48,768 nucleotides of DNA from an uncultured Bacteroidales bacterium (lineage in GTDB: Bacteria; Bacteroidota; Bacteroidia; Bacteroidales; UBA932). Below the pieces are notes generated by a model, which had not been told where the DNA came from, did not search any database, and worked only from the letters and a program-made list of their open reading frames with translations. Of the stretch, positions 7,780 to 16,534 are shown one piece after another. The DNA lies in the NCBI GenBank assembly GCA_946185205.1, contig CAMHIP010000004.1:1-48768 (forward strand). Direction: 5' to 3'. Every line of letters starts with the position of its first letter. The stretch's first letter is position 1. Position numbers and translations under genes: made by a program.

Positions 7780-10764
7780 TTACTGCAGCAGGTTTTCCTT
7801 GAATTCGATTTCGACGATGCGCAGCTCGTGGTTGGGCTCGCCGGCCCCCTTGGCCTTGAAGAGGTCGAGTTCGCCGGCGGCGGGCGCGACCACCTCCTTG
7901 ATGGCGCCGAAGGCGTCTTCCTCGGCGGCGGAGCCCTTGAGGCGCAGGGTGATCTCGCGGGTCATGACGGGTTTCACGGGGATGTGGACGTAGCCCAGCG
8001 TCCGCTCCGTCTCGCCGCTCCAGATGAGTTCCTTGCCGGCGTAGATCTCGATGGGGTAGGAGCGCATGCGCCAGCCGGTGAACTTGACGCAGATCTCATC
8101 GACCGTGGCCATGCGGCCCAGCCGGTAGGAGATCCAGCCGGTGGAGAGCTGCCCGTCGTTGGTCCATTCGCTCAGCTCGTTGTCGTCCCAGCTGGCCCCG
8201 GCCTTGTCGGCGTTGGCGCCGGCCGTGGCGCCCGTGATCTCCACATCGATGCAGCGGTCGTAGTAGGAAGGCGTCTGCGGGGTCTCGCCGCGGTCCAGCC
8301 GGGCGCTCAGGTGCTCCCCGGGGATGTAGTCCGACAGGCCGCCCTTCACCTCGAAGGGGACGGTCTCAAAACTCACCGAAGCACCGCGCAGCCCCTCGGC
8401 GGAGGCCTTCAGCGTGATCCGGCCGGCCTTCGTGGTGGAGCGCAGGATGGCGCGGTTGATGCCGCATTCCACGGGGAAGTCCTTCGCCAGGATGTAGTTG
8501 TCCGGACCCTGGGCGATGCCGCCGCGCCATTCCGCGGGGCCGTCCAGTTCGTAGTGGATCATGTCATTCGCGAGCGGGCAGCGGCGGCCCTGCGCGTCCA
8601 CGACCTCGACCTGCACCAGGGCGACGTCCGCCCCGTCGGCCTTCCAGCCGCTGGGGTCCTCGATCTTCGTCAGTTTCAGGGCCGCGGGGGCGCCGGCGGT
8701 CTCGAGGGTGTAGCGCGTGACCTCACGTCCGCCGTCATAGCCGACGGCCTCCAGCTTGCCGGGGGCGAAGGCCACGTCCTTATACGTGAAGAGGAAATGG
8801 TATTGCCGCTCGGGGGCGGGGAGCTCCTTCCCGTTGAGGAAGAGCTTGACGGACTCGGTGTTGGAGACCACATAGACGGGCTTGACCGTGCCGGCCTCGT
8901 AGTTCCAGTGGCCCACGATGTAGATGTGCGGGCGCTCGATATCGACCCAGCCGTCCCACATGACCTGGTGGGCGAAGTAGGTGTCCTTGGGGATGCGGAG
9001 CGGGTCCACGTTGCCGCTGCGGCGGTAGTTCTCCACGCCGCGGAAGTGCGTGTTGGAGTCGGAGAAGATGATTTTGACGCCGCCGCTGCTCACGCGCGAG
9101 CCCGAACCCGGGCGCTCGCGGTAATAATCATACCAGCGGGCCACGTGCTCCACCACGAAATTGTCCTGGTTGCGGTTGTAGGCGGCTGCGCTGCCGGGCA
9201 CGTAGGCGTTCTGCGCGGCGGACCAGACCATGTTGCCGCCCTCGCCCTCCTTGTGCCAGGGCCAGGACCAGTCGTCCCAGTATTTGCGGAGCGCCTCGTC
9301 GCGGCAGTATTCCATGGCCCACATGGGGGAGTGGGCGCTTTTGTTGATGTAGAGCATCTCGCCGCCGTATTCGGCCTCGCGGATGTCCAGCATCTCGCGG
9401 CTGCCGATGGCCCGGCCGCCGTAGAAGTCGTATTGGTCGCGGATCTCCCGCATCTCGAGCATGTGCTCGCGGCTGATGGATTCGTTGCCGCACTCATAGT
9501 AGATGACCGAGGGGTTGTTGCGGTTGTAGATGATGGCGTCGCGCATGAGTTCCTTGCGCTGCTGCCATTGCCGTCCCTGGCAGTCCTTCTCGGCGTCGCC
9601 CGCCTGCAGGCTCATCATCAGGCCCACGCGGTCGCAGCTCTCGATGTCCTGCTTCCAGGGGGTGACGTGCATCCAGCGCACGGTGTTGGCGTTCTGCTCC
9701 ACCATCAGGCCGTTGGACCAGTCGCTCAGCCACGCCGGGACGCTCATCCCGAGGGCGGGCCACTCGTTGGAGGTGCGCTGCGCGAATCCCTTCACCTGCA
9801 GCACGCGGTCGTTGATCCAGATCTTGCCTTCGGCGAAGCGCGTCTTGCGGAAGCCGGTGCGCGTGGCGACTTCATCCACCACCAGCCCGTCCACGACCAG
9901 CGCCGTGCGGACGTCGTAGAGATAGCCGTAGCCCCAGCTCCAGAAATGGAGCCCTTCCACGGGCGCCTCGGCGCAGAGCGTCTGCGTGGCGCCGGCGGGG
10001 ATGCTCACCGCTTCGCTGCAGAAGGTCTTGAGGCAGGTCCCGTCGCGGTCGGTCAGGCTGACCCGGTACTGGGCCGTCTGGGGCCGTCCCGTCTCGTTGC
10101 GCACCTGCGACTCGGCGTGGAGCAGGGCGCTGCGCTCCTTCACGCGGATGTCGGCGGCATAGACATAGACGCCGGTGGTGCCGAGGTTGCTGTAGAGCGG
10201 GAGGGTCTGGTACAGCCGGTCGGTGACGTGCAGCCAGACGTTCTTGGGCAGGCCGCCGTAGTTGGCGTTGAAATTCTTGTTGCTCCACTGGTATTTCACG
10301 CCCGTGCTGCGCTCGGCGTAGTCCCAGTTGTTGTCGACCCGCACGGCGATGACGTTGCCGCCGGCCTTGACATAGGGCGTAAGGTCGAAACCGAAGGCCA
10401 TCACGCCGTTCTCGTGCTGGCCGACCATCTTGCCGTTGACATAGACGTCCACGCCCTGGCGGGCGCCTTCGAATTCGATGAAGACCTTCTTGCCGCGGGC
10501 GCTCTTCGGCAGGTCGAAGTGCTTGCGGTACCACATGACCGTGTCGGTGAGGTCGTGGATATCGACGCGGAAGGCCTCGTCTTCGTTGAAGGCGTGGGGG
10601 AGGGTGACCTGCTGCCAGGAGCGGTCGTTGAAGGCGGGCTTCTGCGCGCCGGGGATGTCGCCGACCTTGAGCAGCCAGCCGGGGTTGAAATTGTACTTTT
10701 CGCGCGCGCCTGCGCACAGCGAGGCGAAAATCGCCAGGAGAACAAGCAGTCTTTGGATCTTCAT
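7780..10764 (-). CDS. Glycoside hydrolase family 2 (beta-galactosidase-like)
   Basis: Start MKIQRLLVLLAIFASLCAGAREKYNFNPGW at 10764; GH2 sugar-binding, Ig-like and catalytic segments (IIYNRNNPSVIYYECGNESIS) plus C-terminal Ig-like and carbohydrate-binding-like domains. Confidence 0.85.
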   Translation of the reverse strand: MKIQRLLVLLAIFASLCAGAREKYNFNPGWLLKVGDIPGAQKPAFNDRSWQQVTLPHAFNEDEAFRVDIHDLTDTVMWYRKHFDLPKSARGKKVFIEFEGARQGVDVYVNGKMVGQHENGVMAFGFDLTPYVKAGGNVIAVRVDNNWDYAERSTGVKYQWSNKNFNANYGGLPKNVWLHVTDRLYQTLPLYSNLGTTGVYVYAADIRVKERSALLHAESQVRNETGRPQTAQYRVSLTDRDGTCLKTFCSEAVSIPAGATQTLCAEAPVEGLHFWSWGYGYLYDVRTALVVDGLVVDEVATRTGFRKTRFAEGKIWINDRVLQVKGFAQRTSNEWPALGMSVPAWLSDWSNGLMVEQNANTVRWMHVTPWKQDIESCDRVGLMMSLQAGDAEKDCQGRQWQQRKELMRDAIIYNRNNPSVIYYECGNESISREHMLEMREIRDQYDFYGGRAIGSREMLDIREAEYGGEMLYINKSAHSPMWAMEYCRDEALRKYWDDWSWPWHKEGEGGNMVWSAAQNAYVPGSAAAYNRNQDNFVVEHVARWYDYYRERPGSGSRVSSGGVKIIFSDSNTHFRGVENYRRSGNVDPLRIPKDTYFAHQVMWDGWVDIERPHIYIVGHWNYEAGTVKPVYVVSNTESVKLFLNGKELPAPERQYHFLFTYKDVAFAPGKLEAVGYDGGREVTRYTLETAGAPAALKLTKIEDPSGWKADGADVALVQVEVVDAQGRRCPLANDMIHYELDGPAEWRGGIAQGPDNYILAKDFPVECGINRAILRSTTKAGRITLKASAEGLRGASVSFETVPFEVKGGLSDYIPGEHLSARLDRGETPQTPSYYDRCIDVEITGATAGANADKAGASWDDNELSEWTNDGQLSTGWISYRLGRMATVDEICVKFTGWRMRSYPIEIYAGKELIWSGETERTLGYVHIPVKPVMTREITLRLKGSAAEEDAFGAIKEVVAPAAGELDLFKAKGAGEPNHELRIVEIEFKENLLQ

Positions 10765-10819
10765 CGGACGATCGGTTGATTTTGGTCCGATAAATATAGC
10801 GATTTCCTGTCGGAAAATC

Positions 10820-10853
10820 AAAAAAAAGGACCGCCCTCTTGCGGGGGCGGTCC
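10820..10853 (-). terminator. Rho-independent terminator downstream of susD-1
   Basis: AGGACCGCCC-N8-GGGCGGTCCT stem; on the minus strand it is followed by an uninterrupted T run. Confidence 0.85.
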
Positions 10854-10854
10854 T

Positions 10855-10880
10855 GGGGATTCCCGATCAGGTCGGGAATG
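10855..10880. repeat. Palindromic element copy B
   Basis: GGGGATTCCCGATCAGGTCGGGAATG; CATTCCCGACctgaTCGGGAATC hairpin 3 nt downstream of the susD-1 stop. Confidence 0.75.
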
Positions 10881-10883
10881 TGC

Positions 10884-13043
10884 TTACTGCAGATTCTTGA
10901 AGCCGTAGCCGTTCTTCAGGCCGGTGGTGGCGAGCACGTTGGTCTCCATCGGGATGAGGTAGATCGGGGCCTTCTTGGCGGCGTAGTCGGCGTCGGTGTA
11001 GCCGCCGAGGAACTTGGTGCTCCACTCGGCCTCACGGTCGGCGTCTTCCTTGCCACCCTTCGTGTACATGCCTATCGCCCAGTCGGTCTGCTTGTAGCCT
11101 TCGGCCTCGAGGGCCTTGGCCTCGGCGGAGCCGGGCTCGATGTGCTTGAACAGACCCTTGATGGCGAGGTTGGTGAAGTCCTCGACAGGGACGACCTTGA
11201 CGGCGTTGCCGCGGGAGCTGATCTGGTAGTCCTTGGCCTTCTGCCAGTCGTCGTGCTGGCCGCGCCAGCCCGGATACAGGACGGGATCATCCTGCTTGCC
11301 GGCGGGGGTCTGCATGGTCAGGCGGTAGCCGTATTCCTTCCGGGCATCGACGAGCTTGGTCCAGACATAGGCGGGAAGTTCGTTGCCGTTGTCGAAGGTG
11401 GCGTAGCCGTTGGCCTTGAGCTCAGCCATGTGATCGACCATCTTCTTGCGGAAGCCGTAGGCGATCTCGGGGAGCTTGCCGGTGCGGACGAGGTCCCAGC
11501 GGCGGAGGTTCTCACCCTGGAACTCCAGCTGGCGCTCCTTGATGATGGCCTCATAGACGCTGCCGGCATTGGCGAGGAGCTCGTTGAACTTGGCGTCCTG
11601 GATGTCGTCGGCGAAGGCGCGGTCGTGGATCTGCTTGAGATAGGTGCGGGCGTTGGATTCATCACCGGTCTGGGCATAGGCCTCGGCGAGCATCAGGATG
11701 ATGTCGGCCTGGCGCATGTGGATGTAGCTGACGCCGCTGTTGAGCTGGCGCAGGTCCGGGGTCTCGACGCGGTTGGGGTCATACTTGTTCAGGCCGATGC
11801 CGAGGGTCAGACGGTTGGTCAGGTTGAAGTTGTAGAGGACCTCGACGCCGGTGCCGGAGGAGCCGGTCACGGACATGGAGACGTCGCGACGCATGTCCTG
11901 CGGATCGAACTCGCCGTAATAGACCTCCGGATAGGAGCAGATCTGGGCGTTGGCCTTCGGGGGAAGACCCGGGCTGGCGCCGTTTGAGCCGCGGCCGAAG
12001 TTGTAGGCGATGCGGGAACCGCCGCCGACTTCCTTCATCGTGACCTCGTAGATGGTCTCGGGGGCCTTGTACTCCTCGTTGATCTGCTGGAAGTAGTACT
12101 GGAAGGGGTTGCCGTAGGTGCGGTTGTTCTCGCTGCGCGGGTCCTCGGTGGTGAGGATGGCGGCGCCGGGCTGCTCGACGGCTTTCTTGAGGTACGGGAG
12201 GGCCTTGGAATAGAAGGTCTTCCAGTCGGAGCGGCGTCCGTAGGCGGCTGCCTTCTCGGAGTCGGTGCCCCAGTCCTCGAAGCTGATAACCTTGCCGTCT
12301 TTGTCGGTGTAGAAGTCGGCGCCGAGGTCGGTGCGGCGGGTCTGGTAGCCGGCGAGGGCGAAGCAGATGCGGCCGATGAGACCGTCGCAGAAGTTGCGGG
12401 TCATCTGGTCGGAAAGGTGGCCGGCGGAGCCGATCGGGTACATCAGTTCCTCGACCTTCATCAGGTTGTCCAGCTCGCTCTCGAGGATGGCGAAGCGGGA
12501 GGTGAGATCCGTGCTCTCCTCACGGGCGGCCTTGATGTAGATCACGTCGCCGTAGTACATCGTCATGTCGTAATAGACCGAGGCGCGGAGGCAGTAGGCC
12601 TGTCCGAGCAGGTCGGAGAGGTCATTCGGGGCCGTTGACTTGATGGTCTCGATGTCCGGGTTGTTCTCGATGTTCTCGATGATGGAGTTGCACTTGAAGA
12701 TGATGGAGTAGAAGCGGTCCCAGTTGCCCTTCTGGAAGTTGATGTTGAAGGCGCTTTCCGTATAGGGCTCCAGGTAGAGCTGGGCGCCGCCGACCAGGTC
12801 GGTGATGTTGCCGACGGAGCAGCGCTCGATGTCCGAACCGATGTTGGTGAAGTTCGGGACGTAGCCGTTGTTGTAGTCGTTGATGAGCTGGTTGTAGGCA
12901 GCGAGGATGGCCGTGCGGCCGGTCTCGATGCCGCCGAACACGAACTGTCCGTCCACGACCGAAGGCGAGGTGGTCTCCAGGTTGCAGGACACGGCAGCCG
13001 TGCCGCAGAGGGCGATCAACAGGTATTTAGCGATCTTTTTCAT
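10884..13043 (-). CDS. RagB/SusD family outer-membrane lipoprotein (719 aa)
   Basis: MKKIAKYLLIALCGTAAVSCNLETTSPSVVDGQFVFGGIETGRTAILAAYNQL; SYIHMRQADIILMLAEAYAQTGDESNARTYLKQIHDRA; IIKERQLEFQGENLRRWDLVRTGKL. Confidence 0.93.
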   Translation of the reverse strand: MKKIAKYLLIALCGTAAVSCNLETTSPSVVDGQFVFGGIETGRTAILAAYNQLINDYNNGYVPNFTNIGSDIERCSVGNITDLVGGAQLYLEPYTESAFNINFQKGNWDRFYSIIFKCNSIIENIENNPDIETIKSTAPNDLSDLLGQAYCLRASVYYDMTMYYGDVIYIKAAREESTDLTSRFAILESELDNLMKVEELMYPIGSAGHLSDQMTRNFCDGLIGRICFALAGYQTRRTDLGADFYTDKDGKVISFEDWGTDSEKAAAYGRRSDWKTFYSKALPYLKKAVEQPGAAILTTEDPRSENNRTYGNPFQYYFQQINEEYKAPETIYEVTMKEVGGGSRIAYNFGRGSNGASPGLPPKANAQICSYPEVYYGEFDPQDMRRDVSMSVTGSSGTGVEVLYNFNLTNRLTLGIGLNKYDPNRVETPDLRQLNSGVSYIHMRQADIILMLAEAYAQTGDESNARTYLKQIHDRAFADDIQDAKFNELLANAGSVYEAIIKERQLEFQGENLRRWDLVRTGKLPEIAYGFRKKMVDHMAELKANGYATFDNGNELPAYVWTKLVDARKEYGYRLTMQTPAGKQDDPVLYPGWRGQHDDWQKAKDYQISSRGNAVKVVPVEDFTNLAIKGLFKHIEPGSAEAKALEAEGYKQTDWAIGMYTKGGKEDADREAEWSTKFLGGYTDADYAAKKAPIYLIPMETNVLATTGLKNGYGFKNLQ

Positions 13044-13075
13044 TTTCTTGATACTTTATACTGTGTCCGGAATGA

Positions 13076-16000
13076 TTATAGGGTGACGTTCAGACCGAAG
13101 GTGAAGGTCTTGGCGATCGGGTAGGCGCCGCGGTCGATACCCGGAGTAGGGAAGCCGTAGCTGCCGCTGCGGTTGGTGTTGACCTCGGGATCCAGACCGG
13201 TGTACTTGGTGAAGGTCAGGAGGTTGGTGGCGGTGAAGTAGGCACGGAGGTTCTTCAGGCCGATCTTCTTGACCCACTCCTTGGGCAGGGTGTAGCCGAT
13301 GGTGAGGTTCTTCAGACGCAGGAAGGAGGCGTCCTCCACCCACTTGTCGAAGAGCATACCCTTCATGGAAGTCGGGGTGTGCATGGTGGCGTTCGCGTTC
13401 ATGCGGTCCAGTTCGGCCGGGTCGGAGACGAACTCGAGCTCGCCGCCGTTCCAGCGGTACGGGGAATAGGCATCCTTGGCGAAGGCCAGGCGGTTGGCGC
13501 CGAACATGTTGTCCTTGGCTCCGTACAGGGAGTGGAGACCCCAGTAGTTGATGAGGTGTCCGCCGATGGCGTAGTTGAAGTTGACCCCGAAGTCGAGGTT
13601 CTTCCAGCGGCCGTTGATGTTGAAGGAACCGGTGCTGCGCGGGGTCATCTCGCCGATGACGTAGGTGTCACCTTCGTTGATGATCTTGGCGTTGTCATCC
13701 ATGTTGGCCACCTTGGCTGCGCCCGGGAAGGCCTGCTGGCCCGTGGCACGCGGCAGGGAGGTGAAGTAGGAGTCGGCGGCCCAGTCGGGGATACCCTCTT
13801 TCAGTTTGTAAACTCCGTCCACGTAGTCGAAGTCGGAGGTGGTGTACCAGCCCTCGTACTTGTAGCCGGTGATGGTGCCGATGGCCATGCCTTCGCGGAG
13901 GATGAACTCACCGGCGGTCGGCATATGCTCGGAGTTGGCCCACTGGCCGTAGGTGTTGACGGCCACGGCGTCGGAGAGCTGCTCGATCTTGTTGACGTTG
14001 TAGTTGTAGATGAGGTTGGCGCTCAGGGTGAAGTCGCTCGTGCGGACGATGTCGCCGCCGAGGGAGAACTCGAGACCGCGGTTGGCGACGACGCCCATGT
14101 TCTGGTACTGGTAGGAGTAACCGGTGGCGGCGTTGACGGAGACCGGCATGAGCAGGTCCTTGGTGGTGGACCAGTAGCCCTCGATGGTACCGTAGAGGCG
14201 GTCATCCCAGAAGCCGAAGTCGATACCGAGGTTGCGGGTGATGGTGCTCTCCCACTTCAGGTCGGGGTTCTGCATCATGGAGCCCGGAGCGTAGCTGTAG
14301 CCGTAGCCGCTGTTGGTATCGCTGCGGTCGTTGGAGATGGTGTAGTTGGAGGCGCTGGTGCCCAGGGCCCAGGTCTCGCGCCAGAGGTTGGCGTTGATGG
14401 CGTCGGAACCGGTCACACCGTAGGAGAGGCGGAGCTTGAGGTTGGAGAGCCAGTCCTTGCTGCCCTGCATCCAGGGCTCGTCGATGACGCGCCAGGCGAA
14501 GGCCGCGGCAGGGAAGTAACCCCAGCGGTTGTTGGGCGCGAAACGGGAGGAACCGTCAGCACGGAACGTGAGCGTGAAGAGGTAGCGGTCATAGAGCGCG
14601 TAGTTGGCGCGGGTGAAGAAGGACAGCGAACGGCCCGGCACGTCGATGCTCTGCGTGAAGGCGTTGTTGGTCGTGCCCTGGCTCAGCATGGCGAGGGCGC
14701 GCTCCCGGTCGAAGTGGGACGGGAACACCTGGGCGTAGTACTGCATCCACTCGGAGGAAGAGGAAATGTACTCCTGTCCGACCATGACGTCGGCGCGGTG
14801 GATGTCCTTGTTGGCGAACGGAATGTCGTAGGAGATGGTGTTGGTCCAGTGCAGGTCGCCGCTTTCGCTGCGGTTCAGGGCGGCGGTGTTGGTCAAGGTG
14901 CCGTAGCCCGAGGAATAGGTCTCCGTCTTGGTGAAGCTCTTGGCCAGACCGATTTCGGAACGGAGCTTGAGTCCCTCGATGGGGGTCCAGTTGGCGGCGG
15001 CGATGCCGCGGAAGTTGTGATTGAATCTCGTATTCTGCTGGGCCAGGGTCAGCTCCACAGGGTTGGAGGATTCGCTGATGTAGGCCTCAAGGCCGGCGCC
15101 GAAGCCGCCGGTGGAAGAGGGATCGCCGAGCGGGTTGGGGATCGGGTTGTAGCGGAACGATTCCGCGAGACGCGGGTTCGAACGGCTGTTCGAATAGCCG
15201 TAGGAGACGTTCAGTTCGATGTTGAAGTTGTCCGTGAGGTTCTCCACGGTCTTCAGGGAGGCGTTGGCACGCTGGAACCAGGAGTTGATGACCGTACCGT
15301 CGTCGTTCAGGAAGTTGAGCGAGAAGATGGTGCGGTTCCGCTTGGTACCGTTGCTGATGGTGAGGTTGTGGCTGTGGGCGATGGCCGTCTTGTAGAGGTC
15401 GCTCTGCCAGTTCTTGGTCTTCACGTTGGCGTAGGCGGAATACTTGTCGCCGTTGGCGGCGCCGATGCCGAAGTACTTGGCGATCTGGTCGCCCATGGAC
15501 TTGGAGTAATCCCAGCCGTAGCCGATGGTGAATTTCAGGTAGTCATAGGTATCCATGACGTCGCGGACGTTCATGGAGGAGTCCTTGATCTGCACGAAGC
15601 CGTTGTAGGTCACCTGGGTCTGGCCCTCGATGGCGCTCTTGGTCGTGACGATGACGACGCCGGAGGCACCGCGGCTACCATAGATGGCCGTTGCGGCGGC
15701 GTCCTTCAGGACGTTGATGCTCTTGATCTGGTCGGAAGGGATGCCGGCGAGCGAGCCCACCGGGAAACCGTCCACGATGTAGAGCGGGTTGTTGGTCTGG
15801 GTGATAGACTTGGTACCGCGCACGCGGATCTGCGGCTCGGCGCCCGGGGTGCCGTCGTTCATCGAGACGACCACGCCGGGGAGTTTGCCCTGCAGGGCCT
15901 CGCCGACGTTGGCGACCGGGGTGGCGAGGTCTTTCTCGCCGACGGCTGCGACGGAACCGGTCAGGTCGCGGACCTTGACGGTGCCGTAGCCGATGACGAC

Positions 16001-16330
16001 GGTCTCTTCGAGCATCTCGGCGTCATCCTGGAGGGTGACGGTCAGGTTGGCGGCGGCAGCGACGCGGACGGTCGCGTAGCCGATGCAGGAGACCTCGAGG
16101 GTTGTGCCGGGAGCGACGCGGATCTCGAAGTTGCCGTCAAGGTCGGTGATGACACCGTTGGTGGTGCCGGGAACGACGACGGACGCTCCGATGATCGGTT
16201 CGCCCTGGGCATCCAGGACCTTACCTTTGCTGACACCCTGGGCAAACGCCGCGGGGCCGGCAAGGAGCAAAGCCACAACTGCCGTCAGGGCGAGGATCGC
16301 CCGGCGGCTCACTGAGAAAACAGATTTCAT
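13076..16330 (-). CDS. SusC/RagA family TonB-linked outer-membrane receptor
   Basis: CarboxypepD_reg-like N-domain, GEALQGKLPGVVVSMNDGTPGAEPQIRVRG, NPLYIVDGFP, AAATAIYGSRGASGVVIVTTK; ATG at 16330 (track start 16333 is a TTG). Confidence 0.95.
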   Translation of the reverse strand: MKSVFSVSRRAILALTAVVALLLAGPAAFAQGVSKGKVLDAQGEPIIGASVVVPGTTNGVITDLDGNFEIRVAPGTTLEVSCIGYATVRVAAAANLTVTLQDDAEMLEETVVIGYGTVKVRDLTGSVAAVGEKDLATPVANVGEALQGKLPGVVVSMNDGTPGAEPQIRVRGTKSITQTNNPLYIVDGFPVGSLAGIPSDQIKSINVLKDAAATAIYGSRGASGVVIVTTKSAIEGQTQVTYNGFVQIKDSSMNVRDVMDTYDYLKFTIGYGWDYSKSMGDQIAKYFGIGAANGDKYSAYANVKTKNWQSDLYKTAIAHSHNLTISNGTKRNRTIFSLNFLNDDGTVINSWFQRANASLKTVENLTDNFNIELNVSYGYSNSRSNPRLAESFRYNPIPNPLGDPSSTGGFGAGLEAYISESSNPVELTLAQQNTRFNHNFRGIAAANWTPIEGLKLRSEIGLAKSFTKTETYSSGYGTLTNTAALNRSESGDLHWTNTISYDIPFANKDIHRADVMVGQEYISSSSEWMQYYAQVFPSHFDRERALAMLSQGTTNNAFTQSIDVPGRSLSFFTRANYALYDRYLFTLTFRADGSSRFAPNNRWGYFPAAAFAWRVIDEPWMQGSKDWLSNLKLRLSYGVTGSDAINANLWRETWALGTSASNYTISNDRSDTNSGYGYSYAPGSMMQNPDLKWESTITRNLGIDFGFWDDRLYGTIEGYWSTTKDLLMPVSVNAATGYSYQYQNMGVVANRGLEFSLGGDIVRTSDFTLSANLIYNYNVNKIEQLSDAVAVNTYGQWANSEHMPTAGEFILREGMAIGTITGYKYEGWYTTSDFDYVDGVYKLKEGIPDWAADSYFTSLPRATGQQAFPGAAKVANMDDNAKIINEGDTYVIGEMTPRSTGSFNINGRWKNLDFGVNFNYAIGGHLINYWGLHSLYGAKDNMFGANRLAFAKDAYSPYRWNGGELEFVSDPAELDRMNANATMHTPTSMKGMLFDKWVEDASFLRLKNLTIGYTLPKEWVKKIGLKNLRAYFTATNLLTFTKYTGLDPEVNTNRSGSYGFPTPGIDRGAYPIAKTFTFGLNVTL

Positions 16331-16457
16331 CAAGCTTTGGATTTTGGTTAAACTTTAATGGTTATACTAACGAGTTTGTCTCGGTTTTAGCGGAACAAAT
16401 ATAAGTACAAATCACTATCGTGAAATTGGGGCGGAACAAAAATCGAAACGGAAATAT

Positions 16458-16490
16458 CAAAAATAAAAGCCGCACCGGAGGGGTGCGGCT
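16458..16490 (-). terminator. Rho-independent terminator downstream of susD-2
   Basis: GCCGCACC-N5-GGTGCGGC followed on the minus strand by TTTTATTTTTG. Confidence 0.85.
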
Positions 16491-16492
16491 CA

Positions 16493-16524
16493 GGAGAGAT
16501 TCCCGGTCAAGCCGGGAATGACGG
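16493..16524. repeat. Palindromic element copy C
   Basis: GGAGAGATTCCCGGTCAAGCCGGGAATGACGG immediately downstream of the susD-2 stop. Confidence 0.85.
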
Positions 16525-16534
16525 GGATTTGCTG

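Noticed and set aside
7828-10779. 983-aa plus-strand ORF opposite GH2
   Set aside because: Antisense shadow ORF; the minus strand has clear GH2 homology.
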